Assembly (NCBI GenBank): GCA_903632075.3
Contig: CAHIKZ030003516.1
Span: 62,001-126,000, forward strand
DNA length: 64,000 nt
Source of the DNA: Acanthosepion pharaonis
Lineage: Eukaryota; Mollusca; Cephalopoda; Sepiida; Sepiidae
Direction: 5' to 3'
Shown in pieces: positions 54,246 to 63,982 of the stretch. Both the position numbers and the translations under genes were made by a program. Positions within the stretch are counted from its first letter, which is position 1. Each line of letters begins with the position of its first letter. The notes under the pieces are model-generated. The model was not told where the DNA came from, searched no databases, and worked only from the letters and a program-made list of their open reading frames with translations.

Positions 54246-55207
54246 GACTGACCTCAATATTAATATTTTTTTTTCTATTGGTTAAGGCTGCCATGCTTTC
54301 ATGCAAATATATGGCAAACAATCTTATCAACTTGTCATTCAGAGCGAACCTTTCTTCATTAAGTACAGTGTTTTACCACTAGGCTATACTTACGCAGAGT
54401 TGCAGTGTAAACTTACAGAATCATTGTATATGCTTATTCATAAACAATAATAAATGAAATTCATCATAAAGGAAGTAATTCTTGAGATTGTAGATAGGCT
54501 GAAGAGAACACTCCTACGACACAACGGAATAAGAAACTCCTTGACATTCAACAGAGAGAGGTCATGTGACTTACAACTTCGATTTTTGTTTTTTTGCACT
54601 TATTAACATTCAAGTCAGTACTGGTTCAAGTATAGAATATCATCTTTAATAAATTTGCATGAGGCTAACTTTTGTCTGTGTGTCCTCCACCTTACACTGA
54701 TAGAATAAAATGTTTCGCATTGTCAAGCAAGTATTTTCCTATCAGATTTTCATAGATAATACTAACAAATGGTGTTTATAGCATAAACATTAACATTTAA
54801 TTCACAATGTCTTTGTTGATAACATTTGCTTTTTTAATTCATCCTATTTATATAGAAAGAATTTATATTTGGCTTGTAAAAATTCAGTTGTGACTTGACA
54901 GAAAATATCTTTGTTTATATTTAAAGAAAAAAATAAATATAATCTTAGCTTCTAAAAATAATGCTTTTTAGAAGTGGACATAAAGTAAATGATTCTTAAA
55001 AAATATTAATTTTTTTATAGAATTTTAGGCCTGGCAACATTAGTTACAATCTTATTTCCTGCAGCGTTCATTGTAAGTATTGTTGTCATTTGCTATTTCA
55101 CATTACTGAGAATTAATTGAGTGGGACCAAAAAGTGTTTATGGAATTATCTAAATAAATCAAAATACTCTACTTATTTAATAATCTGAACAAACCTTTTG
55201 GCCAATT

Positions 55208-55212
<5 letters not shown>
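54246..55212. other. AT-rich DNA without recognised gene
   Basis: No recognised feature. Confidence 0.5.
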
Positions 55213-55238
<26 letters not shown>

Positions 55239-55341
55239 CATTGGGTCCCGCAAGCCTTCTTTGTGCAAACAACGTAAGTGTTTGCTGGGACTCGCTATCA
55301 TCTGTCTCTAGTTCCTTCTGCATATATATATATATATATAT
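55213..55341. repeat. Two (TA)n tracts with 80-bp spacer
   Basis: TA repeats at 55,213-55,238 and 55,322-55,341. The spacer reads cattgggtcccgcaagcctt and tttgctgggactcgctatca. I do not recognise it. Confidence 0.8.
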
Positions 55342-55598
55342 AGATACACCTAGTGAGCCAGACAAACCTACCGGGAAAGCTTGCTCTACGATTGTATTGA
55401 GCTCTTTTGTTAGTTAGTTGTTACTCATATCGGGGTTTTTTCTTTGGGCTTCAGACCTGCATCTGTGCGATTTTTTGTCGGCAGAAGTTCATGTTTGTAG
55501 CTCTTTCTTTTTTTAAACCTTTTTTCCCTCGAAATTGATTTGATTAACAAATCAAAAATTCGAGGGTTTTTTCAAACGAGTCTAGTTATTTATATTTT

Positions 55599-55640
<42 letters not shown>
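55342..55640 (+). repeat. Interspersed repeat R5, copy 2
   Basis: From 55,380 it matches 39,575-39,790 closely, including the ctcgaaattgattt/aaatcaaaaattcgag hairpin and the final (TA)n. Its first 40 bp (agatacacctagtgagccag, acaaacctaccgg) are the reverse complement of 39,530-39,567, so the leading segment is inverted relative to copy 1. Confidence 0.85.
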
Positions 55641-55644
<4 letters not shown>

Positions 55645-55699
55645 CCCAATTCCTTACTGTACATTTTTTCTGTATTAATTTTGAATCTCCCATTGAAGC

Positions 55700-55722
55700 C
55701 TGAAGAGCGGGAGCGAAACTGG
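55700..55722 (+). repeat. Hammerhead-like motif
   Basis: CTGAAGA (55,700-55,706), a two-pair hairpin gc-ggga-gc, GAAAC (55,715-55,719), then a possible short stem III AC/GT followed by T. Stems are too short to assert ribozyme activity. Confidence 0.4.
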
Positions 55723-55789
55723 TTGCCAACTCATGTCCAACTACAGCCATTACTACATATCTTTATGGAGAATATCTACTGATGTGCTG

Positions 55790-56226
55790 AACAAATTGGC
55801 TCTTTAGCCCAGCAAGAGACCTACATACTCTGGCACAAACATGGCACTTGAAGAGGTGCAACAGCAGGCGTTACATTATAATGCAATTTAAAATGTCACA
55901 TGAAACCACTTTTGGACCCACATGTTATACCACAAGTGTCACATATTAGTTGCTGGATGGACGTCTATGGCTTTATAGTCAATTGCCACTCTCCATTGGG
56001 GAACTCTCAGGTGACTCCTTAGGCCAGCCATTGACAAATAAACTCTACCACAATCTGTACACATCAGATCGAGCTGACTGCTGGTGTCTTTAGGAAGTTC
56101 AATGGGATGCCTTTTAAGCTTTACGTGAATCGTTTTCTCCTCCTTAAAGTGATGCCTTCCACTCCAAGCAGCCTCATTCCAATTATTGCGATTGGATGCA
56201 CATTCTTCCTGGTGCTCACAAGAAAT
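55790..56226 (-). pseudogene. LINE remnant: ORF2 tail with tandem zinc-finger motifs
   Basis: On the minus strand the frame reads CEHQEECASNRNNWNEAAWS, then GRHHFKEEKTIHVKLKRH, then MCTDCGRVYLSMAGLRSHLR, a C2H2-like motif lacking its last His. After a frameshift CDTCGITCGSKSGFM, a stop and HFKLH give a second C2H2-like motif. LINE ORF2 proteins of this type end in 'CxxCGRxxxSxAGLxSH' fingers following an 'RxxW...HF' segment, as in the copy at 20.3 kb. Stops beyond mark it as dead. Confidence 0.8.
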
Positions 56227-56639
56227 GTTGCACTTTTATACATGCATACATAATTAATTCCTAAGGAATTTTCATTTTTTAACTGTTTTTAACTTTAAGA
56301 TATTAAAATTTCAAAGTGGTCTTAAACTTTTGTTAATGCTCATATCAGGACTGCTATGAATTTGAGTCTTCTTGTGATCTAGTACCAGACTAATAAGTAA
56401 TATTTGGTAATGTTTAACCTTTTTACCTACAAAAAACCCCAAAAAATAGTGTGTCAAAAGACTGTTATTCCCTTGACACCACTATTACTGTATATACTTT
56501 GACTCCCTCAGCAATGCATATTGTTTTGGAAAGTAGTAATTAGAATTTTAATAAAACCTAAACATATGAATATGAATTTATACATTTTCTTTATTCTTGA
56601 AAATTAATTTAAAAAATATTTGCTACATTTACTGCATTT
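56227..56639. other. AT-rich DNA
   Basis: No feature recognised. Confidence 0.5.
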
Positions 56640-56850
56640 GCAATCTTACTGGTCCTTTCAGAAAAGAGAGAAAAGAGAGAGAAAAACAGGAAGTGTCTTG
56701 TTTTTATAGCTGCTTGACAGTGCTCTCAAATGACTTCTTAAAAAAATTGGCAAAGTTATGTGGAGATAGCCCACAAACTACAAAGAACAGGGAATTGTAG
56801 AAAGTCATGATTGCTGACATCCTGAATGAAATTGAAATGTAAAAGAACAT
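56640..56850 (+). pseudogene. LINE-B remnant (C-terminus)
   Basis: The frame to 56,800 has LSNDFLKKLAKLCGDSPQTT, then ELWKVMIADILNE in a shifted frame. This equals the LINE-B terminal 'KKLWRAMIAHxLKG'. A weak but ordered match. Confidence 0.6.
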
Positions 56851-56999
56851 TTTGATAGAATTTTTTCAGTTTCCCTTAGATCTTTCATACAGAAGCTATT
56901 GGCATTTTTCACAATGGAGACATACCATATGAGATTCTTTTACAATGATGTTCATTCTGTATAAGGCCCAAAGGTCACTCAATAGAGAGGATTAAAGAA

Positions 57000-57470
57000 T
57001 AAGAGGCACAGAAAATAATGGTTAACGCTAGACTTGAACAGCTTAAGATTGTAGTGATCGGGGAAGCAAAGTGATCAGTTTCAAGAAGCAGCAGTTCCTG
57101 GGAAGAACCTGCTCAAGTTGAACTTATAACTCAACAATGGAATGCGAAAGGAATGAGTGTGGTTTGCTACAATATACGTGGCATGGATAGTCTTAGCTGT
57201 GAAAATTAGAACTGGTAGAACTAAGAAATGTAGTTCCTCTGAACAGTGGGAGTAATGATAGATCACCGAGAGGCTTGTGATGTCTTGTCTGTGGGAAAGC
57301 GATTGTAAGATGGAAAATACTTTGTCACCTACACGGAGACACTTTTGGACTATCGAGACTGCAAAGTGAAGGCTGGGCAGCTCCTGCCCATATATGGCAG
57401 CAGTACTCCATTTTAGGTCTAATCTGATTCTTGTAAAGGATAGTAGAAGGAATCAAGTACTTATTGGAGT
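57000..57470 (-). pseudogene. LINE (CR1/jockey-like) ORF2 C-terminal remnant
   Basis: On the minus strand: MEYCCHIWAGAAQPSL, the standard block after the RT domain. Then LSLLPLF in one frame, and in another YHYSHCSEELHFLVLP, HTHSFRIPLLSYKFNLSRFF and PGTAAS (family form 'RFFPRTAxLWNSLP'). Its middle part differs from LINE-A, so it is a separate lineage. Several frameshifts. Confidence 0.82.
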
Positions 57471-57699
57471 GGTAGTTAAAAGCTTATAGTTAAAAAGTTG
57501 CTAATCTGCAATTAACTATCTCTCGTAGTAGTAGTATGAATAGTAGTAAGTGAGTTGTTTATGAGAATACACAAAGGAAACTTTCAATAAATCTAATTAG
57601 CACTTTATGTTTGTGAAACATCTGTTGCTTCATAGTTAAAATAAAATAGATGTTAATCTGTTCTGGCTATGTCTGTTATGATCACTTTGTAGTAATGTA

Positions 57700-57790
57700 C
57701 TTGTGAAAGGCATGGTTCTATCTCTCCTACTCCACCTATGGGTAAAATAGTAGAGCAGACTGGGCCCTTTAGCTTTAGTAGGGAAATCAG
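57700..57790 (+). mobile_element. SINE fragment (central domain)
   Basis: gaaaggcatggttctatctc, ctatgggtaaaatagtagag and cagactgggccctttagctt match the SINE central domain at 26.45 and 2.4 kb. Confidence 0.7.
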
Positions 57791-57984
57791 TATAACAGAA
57801 GAAAAAAAATTATTACCAGCAATACAATTTTGAAGGAGATATTGCTAGCAATAGAGATTGTCGACATTAAATAACCCACTGAGGTTGATATGCTGTAAAA
57901 CAAACTAAACCAAAGCAAACAAATCTGATTTTAAAAAAAATTAATAGTTAGTCCTTTCTTACTGCTTTCCTTTACTACTTCATC

Positions 57985-58112
57985 TCAGAGTCCCCGCAGT
58001 TTTCTTTTTGTTTCAGTCATCAACACTGGTAGAACTACTAGTTCTTTTAGGATCACCTTGACGTGAAGGTTAAATAAATCTGGCGAGAAGATGCTTCCTT
58101 GTCTTATTCCCC
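57985..58112 (-). pseudogene. LINE reverse-transcriptase fragment
   Basis: The minus-strand frame IRQGSIFSPDLFNLHVKVIL, then KELVVLP, matches RT block 4 of LINEs ('GVRQGCVLSPxLFNLYxExILREL'). It ends at a TGA (57,985 side). This is the only clear RT-core fragment of a LINE in the window. It lies 3' of a LINE-B C-terminus in the same orientation, so it belongs to a different copy. Confidence 0.82.
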
Positions 58113-58384
58113 TTCCTATTTTTGTGTACTTGCTCAATTCATAATCAGTGGATTGTTAAGACATGGAGACAAAATTATCAATATTTTCTATTAAGAGAGA
58201 AAAGAGCATTAGATCCGAAAAGAACAAGTGGCCAACCCAAACTGCACAAGAACTTTAGAAACTAACTTTAGAAGCACTTCACAGCCAGCCAAAAACTCAG
58301 GACAGAAGAAACTAAAAACTAACTTCAAAGAGATGCAGGCCAAACCTTTCTTGTCATACTTTCTTCTATATGCCATGTCCTTTC

Positions 58385-58680
58385 AGGACATAGGTGATCA
58401 TGGCTCTCTACATCTTCCTATCATTTGTGGTTTTTAGCAGTTTTTCACCATTTGCTAAGGCTCCCCCCATTGTTCCACAATCCATTCACACAATCTCTCT
58501 TGCCTTCAATAAGCCCCCTGTAAGGGTTAAATTTTCAAAGCCCTTCTTCCTCATTATATATCCAAGAGATTTCAGCTGGCTTTTCCTGATTCTGAGTAGA
58601 ATGTTCTTCCTGTTGCCATTTTCATTGAGACTTCTTTTTTGCTTACTCACTTCATTCATGGAATTCTTTTCTTTTTCTCT
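58385..58680 (-). pseudogene. LINE-B remnant: ORF2 C-terminus
   Basis: On the minus strand: SLNENGNRKNILLRIRKSQL, then KSLGYIMRKKGFENLTLTG, then LKAREIVRMDCGTMG, and near 58,400 MWRAMITYVLKGHGI before a stop. These are the LINE-B tail blocks. It is the left end of the large inverted structure that faces 61,155-61,440. Confidence 0.85.
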
Positions 58681-58789
58681 TTTCTTTCTTTTTTTCTTTC
58701 TTTCTTTCTTTTTCATTTTTCTCTTATTTTTCTTCCTTTCTCTTCTTTTTCTTCCTTTCTCTTCTTTTCCTCCTTTTTCTTTCTTTTTT

Positions 58790-58838
<49 letters not shown>

Positions 58839-58895
58839 TATTTTACTCTTTTTCTCTTCTTTCTTTCTTTCTTTCTTTTTTCTATTTTCCTCTTT

Positions 58896-58939
<44 letters not shown>

Positions 58940-59237
58940 TTTTCTCTTATTTTCCTCCTTCTTTCTTTCATGTTCTTTGCTTCTTTCTCATCTTTCTCTT
59001 CTTTTTTCCTCCTTTCTGTTCTATTTCATACTTTCTCTTCTTTTTTCTCTTTTTGCTTCATTTTTCCTCCCTTCTTTCTTTCTTTCTTTCTTCTTTTTTC
59101 TTTCATCATTATGTGTCCAAGGAATTTCAGCTGGCTTTTCCTGATTCTGAGTAGAATGTTCTTCCTGTTGCCATTTTCATTGAGACTTCTTTGTTGCTTA
59201 CTCACTTCATTCATGGAATTCTTTTCTTTTTCTCTTT

Positions 59238-59281
<44 letters not shown>

Positions 59282-59365
59282 TTTCATTTTTCTCTTATTT
59301 TTCTTCCTTTCTCTTATTTTTCTTCCTTTCTCTTCTTTTTCTTCCTTTCTCTTCTTTTTCTTCCT

Positions 59366-59396
<31 letters not shown>

Positions 59397-59449
59397 TATT
59401 TTCCTCTTTTCTCTTCTTTCTTTCTTTCTTCTATTTTCCTCTTTTCTCT

Positions 59450-59510
<61 letters not shown>

Positions 59511-59645
59511 TCTTTTCTCTTATTTTCCTCTTTCTTTCTTTCATTTTCTTTGCTTCTTTCTCATCTTTCTCTTCTTTTTTCCCCCTTTCTGTTCTATTTC
59601 TTTCTTTCTCTTCTTTATTCCCTTTTCTCTTCATTTTTCCTCTAT

Positions 59646-59682
<37 letters not shown>

Positions 59683-59916
59683 TTTCATCATTATGTGTCC
59701 AAGGAATTTCAGCTGGCTTTTCCTGATTCTGAGTAGAATGTTCTTCCTGTTGCCATTTTCATTGAGACTTCTTTTTTGCTTACTCACTTCATTCATGGAA
59801 TTCTTTTCTTTCTTTCTTTCTTTCTCTCTTTTTCATTTTTCTCTTATTTTTCTTCCTTTCTCTTCTTTTTCTTCCTTTCTCTTCTTTTTCTTCCTTTCTC
59901 TTCTTTTCCTCCTTTT

Positions 59917-59952
<36 letters not shown>

Positions 59953-59989
59953 TTTCTTTCTTTCTTTCTTCTATTTTCCTCTTTTCTCT

Positions 59990-60022
<33 letters not shown>

Positions 60023-60200
60023 TCTTTTCTCTTATTTTCCTCCTTCTTTCTTTCATTTTCTTTGCTTCTTTCTCATCTTTCTCTTCTTTTTTCCTCCTTT
60101 CTGTTCTATTTCGTTCTTTCTCTTCTTTTTTCTCTTTTTGCTTCATTTTTCCTCTATTCTTTCTTTCTTTCTTTCTTTCTTTCTTCTTTTTTCTTTCATC
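58660..60200 (+). repeat. Polypyrimidine (CTTT)n tract with embedded LINE-B modules
   Basis: The plus strand is almost purely C/T for about 1.5 kb: (ctttc)n-like runs interrupted by ttttcctcttttctctt-like phrases. Non-pyrimidine islands of about 115 bp recur. The array thus has a period of 510-580 bp consisting of a LINE-B module plus CT tract. The long open frame 58,394-60,247 (Ser/Phe/Leu only) is an artefact. Confidence 0.95.
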
Positions 60201-60315
60201 ATTATGTGTCCAAGGAATTTCAGCTGGCTTTTCCTGATTCTGAGTAGAATGTTCTTCCTGTTGCCATTTTCATTGAGACTTCTTTGTTGCTTACTCACTC
60301 CGTCCATGAAATTCT
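59107..60315 (-). repeat. Three further LINE-B modules in tandem with CT tracts
   Basis: Modules at about 59,107-59,222, 59,690-59,804 and 60,199-60,315 repeat the one at 58,553-58,668: aggaatttcagctggctttt, cctgattctgagtagaatgt, cttcctgttgccattttcat and tgcttactcac. On the minus strand each encodes NENGNRKNILLRIRKSQLK. Spacing is about 554, 583 and 509 bp. Confidence 0.92.
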
Positions 60316-60639
60316 CAGTATCCTTCTGTAGAAACACACTCCTGCTGCTGCCAGTTTTCTCCTCTGTAGGGAGATTGTTTACCTGCCATATAAGAGGATG
60401 GATATCACAAAGCAATTCAGTCCACATTGACCAAAAATTCCTCCTTTTGCATTTCTCCTCTACTACAATGTATGACCTCAGCTCCCGACATGAAGGACAT
60501 TTATCAATTGTGTATATCTCTCTTTCACAAATACGTTTTCTCTATTCAGCTAAATTTTTATTAGATGCTCAAAAGAATATTTTGATAAGATCGCTACACT
60601 CTTCTTTCCTTTCTACTCGAGGATGTGCTGACGGCATAA
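60316..60639. other. Unclassified DNA
   Basis: Contains gccagttttctcctctgtag and tcagctcccgacatgaagga. No gene recognised. Confidence 0.5.
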
Positions 60640-60800
60640 TGGAGAGCAGTTATGAATGAAAATTCGGAGAACTGGGTTTGAATTTCTGTTGTGTTCATTA
60701 CTTACATTTACTTACGCACACATACCTTTGAGAAATGTATGAATCCATCTCCTCCCCAACTATGGGTTAAATAGTAGAACTTGCATTTGGGAAATTCATT
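60640..60800 (+). mobile_element. SINE fragment
   Basis: Box A-like gacggcataatggagagcag just upstream (60,631), box B-like gggtttgaatttctg, then acctttgagaaatgtatgaa, ccatctcctccccaactatg and gggttaaatagtagaac. It is the head and central domain of the SINE family, without 5S. Confidence 0.72.
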
Positions 60801-60929
60801 GTTATACTATGAAAAAATTATTTCTGCAATATTCACACTCAAAAAAAAAAAAAAAAAATTCACAAATATGTTTCTTGGCTTTAAATAACCCACAATGAAT
60901 TGATAAGCCATAAAAATCAAAATCAATGA

Positions 60930-61104
60930 AAACAAACAAACAAGGAAGTTTCAAAGGAAATGGCAACAGAAAGAACACTTCTACTCAAAATCAGGAAAAG
61001 CCAGCTAAAATTCCTTGGATATATAATGATGAAAGAAAAAAGAAGACAAAAGAGGAAAAAGAAAGAAAGAAAGAAGAGAATGGAAGTTAAAGAATAGAAA
61101 AACG

Positions 61105-61135
<31 letters not shown>

Positions 61136-61440
61136 AAAGAGAAAAAGAAAAGAATTTCATGGATGGAGTGAGTAAGCAACAAGGAAGTTTCAAAGAAAAT
61201 GGCAACAGAAAGAACACTTCTACCCAGAATCATGAAAAGCCAGCTGAAATTTGTTGGACACGTAATGAGGAAGAAGGGTTTTGAAAATTTAATCCTTACA
61301 GGGGACTTATTGAAGGCAAGAGTGATTGTGCGAATGGATTGTGGAACAATGGGGGAAACCTTAGCAAATGGAAAAAAATGCTAAAAGTTACAAGTGATAG
61401 GAAGATGTAGAGAACCATGATCACCTATGAACTAACTGAG
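60930..61440 (+). pseudogene. LINE-B modules in opposite orientation, with polypurine tract
   Basis: Two plus-strand modules (from about 60,947 and 61,180) carry aaatggcaacagaaagaaca and gaaaagccagct, separated by a (GAAA)n-rich tract at about 61,035-61,150. The second continues as LPRIMKSQLKFVGHVMRKKG, FENLILTGDLLKARVIVRMD and, near 61,415, REPWSPMN-like decay of 'WRAMI'. It mirrors 58,385-58,680, so the pair forms a large inverted repeat around the CT block. Confidence 0.85.
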
Positions 61441-61658
61441 TAAGAATCCTTCTTTTCTTGTATGCCTAATGAACCAAATAATTTTTTTTCCCTATGGAAT
61501 TAATCTTCTGTACTTAATCCAACTTGTAAGCCTTACACTACAGAAAGTTACTTGTTTCAAACAGAAGGCATTTCATTAAATAAGCAATTACCTTTTCAGC
61601 TGTACACTATTTATAGCAGCCACAAGAGTAGAAGCAGTAACAACATCAGCAGTTTTTC
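61441..61658. other. Unclassified DNA
   Basis: No feature recognised. Confidence 0.5.
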
Positions 61659-61938
61659 ATATTGATATCTTTTCAGATTATGAAACTATTTAGAAGTTAT
61701 AACATCTAGAAAATTAAAATCACTGCTTTATAAAAATTTCCAAGATTTAAATATTCTACACTAAAATAAAACATGTTATCTACTTGAAACACAATGATAC
61801 AAACTAAAACATTCTTTTCCTTGCTTTGCTTCCAGAAATGTCAAATAAATCATAGTTTGTTATATTGATACCATTTCAGTTTAGGAAACTATTCAGAAGT
61901 TATAACATCCAGAAAATTAAAACCATTGTTTTATAAAA
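61659..61938 (+). repeat. Pair of about 80-bp direct repeats
   Basis: tatgaaactatttagaagtt, ataacatctagaaaattaaa and tttataaaa at 61,659-61,735 recur at 61,860-61,938 with about 85% identity. The second abuts the 47-bp minisatellite. Confidence 0.85.
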
Positions 61939-61944
61939 GCCTGA

Positions 61945-62362
61945 GAGACCCTAGACTGCAGCCTATACCAGCCTAGCCTAGCCTAAATGATAATCTGGCC
62001 TGGGCCCTAGGCTGTTGTCTATACTAGCCAAAAGAACAATCCATCCCTGGCGCCTAAGATGCAGCCTATATTAGCATAAAGGACAATCCAGTCTTGGGCC
62101 CTAAGCTGGAGCCTATTCTAGCCTAAAGAATAATCCGGCCCTTGACCCATGGCTGTAGCCTATACTAGTCTAAAGTTCAATCCAGCCTTGGACCCTAGGA
62201 TGCAGCTTATACTAGCATAAAGGACAATCCAGCTCTGGACCCCAAGATGCAACCTATATCATCTTAAAGGATAATCCAGCCTTGGACCCTCGGCTGCACC
62301 CTATACTAGCCTAGAGGATAATCTGATCCTGGGCCCATACTAGCCTAAAGGATAATCCAGCC
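61945..62362 (+). repeat. Minisatellite, about 47-bp unit, about 8 copies
   Basis: Unit approx. ccttggaccctaggctgcag, cctatactagcctaaaggat, aatccag. Occurrences of the cctata marker near 61,961, 62,018, 62,064, 62,111, 62,158, 62,206, 62,252 and 62,300 give the period. It is GC-richer than its surroundings and moderately diverged. Confidence 0.93.
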
Positions 62363-62729
62363 CTTAAATATTTATAGCAATTCTAAATGTTGTTGCAATA
62401 CTGAGCCACATTGTGAGTCATCAATATATATTTAAATATAGGATAGACTCCATGTTATCATTTATCACGAATACTGCCTTGTCATTTACATCAGATAATT
62501 CTTTTCTTTGTTTGATTTGTAATATTGCTAAGACCCATGAGCTTGCAAAAATTAAACAGTATAAACTATTATTTGCATTAATGTTGATTTAATCAGCAAC
62601 TGACAGTTTCCTTAAAGTAGTGTCCTATATGCATATCAGTGTTTTTGTTTTATCAGCTTCGTGCATGAGCCAGTCTTACTGGCCACATCTGGGAGATGAA
62701 GCACCAATACCAATAAAACAGTATGTACT
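62363..62729. other. Unclassified DNA
   Basis: No feature recognised. Confidence 0.5.
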
Positions 62730-62870
62730 ACTTAAGAATATAAGTAAACGTCTTCTTTTATATGCTGTGTCCATTCAGGATGTGTGTGGTCATGGCTCTC
62801 CATAAATTTCTCTCTCTTTAGTATCACTCTCACTCCTGTTCTGCCATCTATTTTTCACAAGTTTGTTAGG
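62730..62870 (-). pseudogene. LINE-B remnant (extreme C-terminus)
   Basis: On the minus strand LWRAMTTHILNGHSI matches 'LWRAMIAHVLKGHGI' followed by a stop, at about 62,750-62,810. Confidence 0.72.
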
Positions 62871-62982
62871 TAGGTTACTCCAGGGATCCAGACTATCATT
62901 TTCCATCATCGTCCCAGAACCATCCTAAAAAACAATTTTGAATCATCTACCCCAAAATTCAAACTCTCCTGAAATCAAAATG

Positions 62983-63082
62983 AGAGAGAGAGTGTCAGGA
63001 GAATCCATGAAGCCAACATAACCTGAGAGAGAGAGGGGGGGAGAGGTAGAGAGAGAGAGAGGAGGAGGAGGAAGAGAGAGAT
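62983..63082. repeat. (GA)n-rich purine tract
   Basis: Interrupted GAGA repeats with a G run. Confidence 0.9.
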
Positions 63083-63104
63083 CTTTGAAAAACCTATGAA
63101 CTTA

Positions 63105-63495
63105 TTTACCCTATTTATGTTTGAACTATTCTCCTCATCTTTGTTGTTGTTATCAGAACGTTTCAGCCGTTCTGCCCTCCGGCCTCCCTCAGGTGTATAT
63201 CAGTCTGGGGTTAACCTACTGGGAATTCTGAACGGAACCCTTTATTTAATCTACAAAGGTAGACTGTTCTCGTTCCACTGCTCATGTCTAGGATAACGTC
63301 TAATTCAGGAGCAGTGAAATGAGAACAGTTTACGCTCATAGATTAAACAAAGGCTTCAATTCAGAATTTCCTGTAGGTTACCCCCGGATTGATATACACC
63401 TGAGGGAGGCTGGAGAATACAAGGATCAAATAACAACAACAAAGATGAGGACAATAGTCTGAATATAAATAGTTTAAATAATGATAACTCCAATT
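63105..63495. mobile_element. Foldback family F1, long palindrome without promoter loop
   Basis: Left arm 63,105-63,290 (tcctcatctttgttgttgtt, gttctgccctccggcctccc, tcaggtgtatatcag) and right arm 63,300-63,495 (ctgatgtaa-type mirror: gatatacacctgagggaggc, aacaacaacaaagatgagga, caatagtctgaa) are about 190 bp each. The loop is only about 10 bp. It lacks the tRNA-like core of other F1 copies. Confidence 0.88.
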
Positions 63496-63714
63496 CCCAG
63501 AAATTCAGGCAGAAATAATCTGTGAACATTTATAATATGCCAATTAGAAGTCCATGGTTGATCTAAATGCAAACTATTCACATCATCAAGTAAGTTGGAT
63601 TCATGCCTTTCTTAAGAACATTAGAACAAAGGAGAGATAAAAAGTCTTCACTAAAGCTGAACAGTTTGTCAATTCAATTTTCCAAACTGATTAAATCACT
63701 TAAGACATTCATTC
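63496..63714. other. Unclassified DNA
   Basis: No feature recognised. Confidence 0.5.
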
Positions 63715-63925
63715 TGTTCCACATTCAGACATTTGAAATGTATGAAACATTGTGACTAAAACAATAAAGATAAGGATAACAGTTTAAATAAATTATTGTA
63801 TAATTATAATAATTTCTCATCTCAGAAATAGCAGAAATGTTTTTACTATAACGACCAAGATGAGGATATCAGTTTGAATAAATTAGTGTAAAATAATGAT
63901 AATATCTCATCTTATAAATATACAA
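63715..63925 (+). repeat. Foldback family F1, two tandem diverged half-arms
   Basis: aaacaataaagataaggata, acagtttaaataaattattg and tctcatctcagaaata are followed by a second version: aacgaccaagatgaggatat, cagtttgaataaattagtg and tctcatcttataaata. Period about 100 bp. Confidence 0.65.
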
Positions 63926-63982
63926 AACAATGTAATAACTGAAAAAAAGAACTACTACATCTGTACAATAATAGTTGATACA

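Noticed and set aside
58394..60247. A 617-codon open frame and several overlapping long frames
   Set aside because: They are translations of a C/T-only tract: almost entirely Phe, Ser and Leu, open in several frames at once. No domain or codon signature of a gene.
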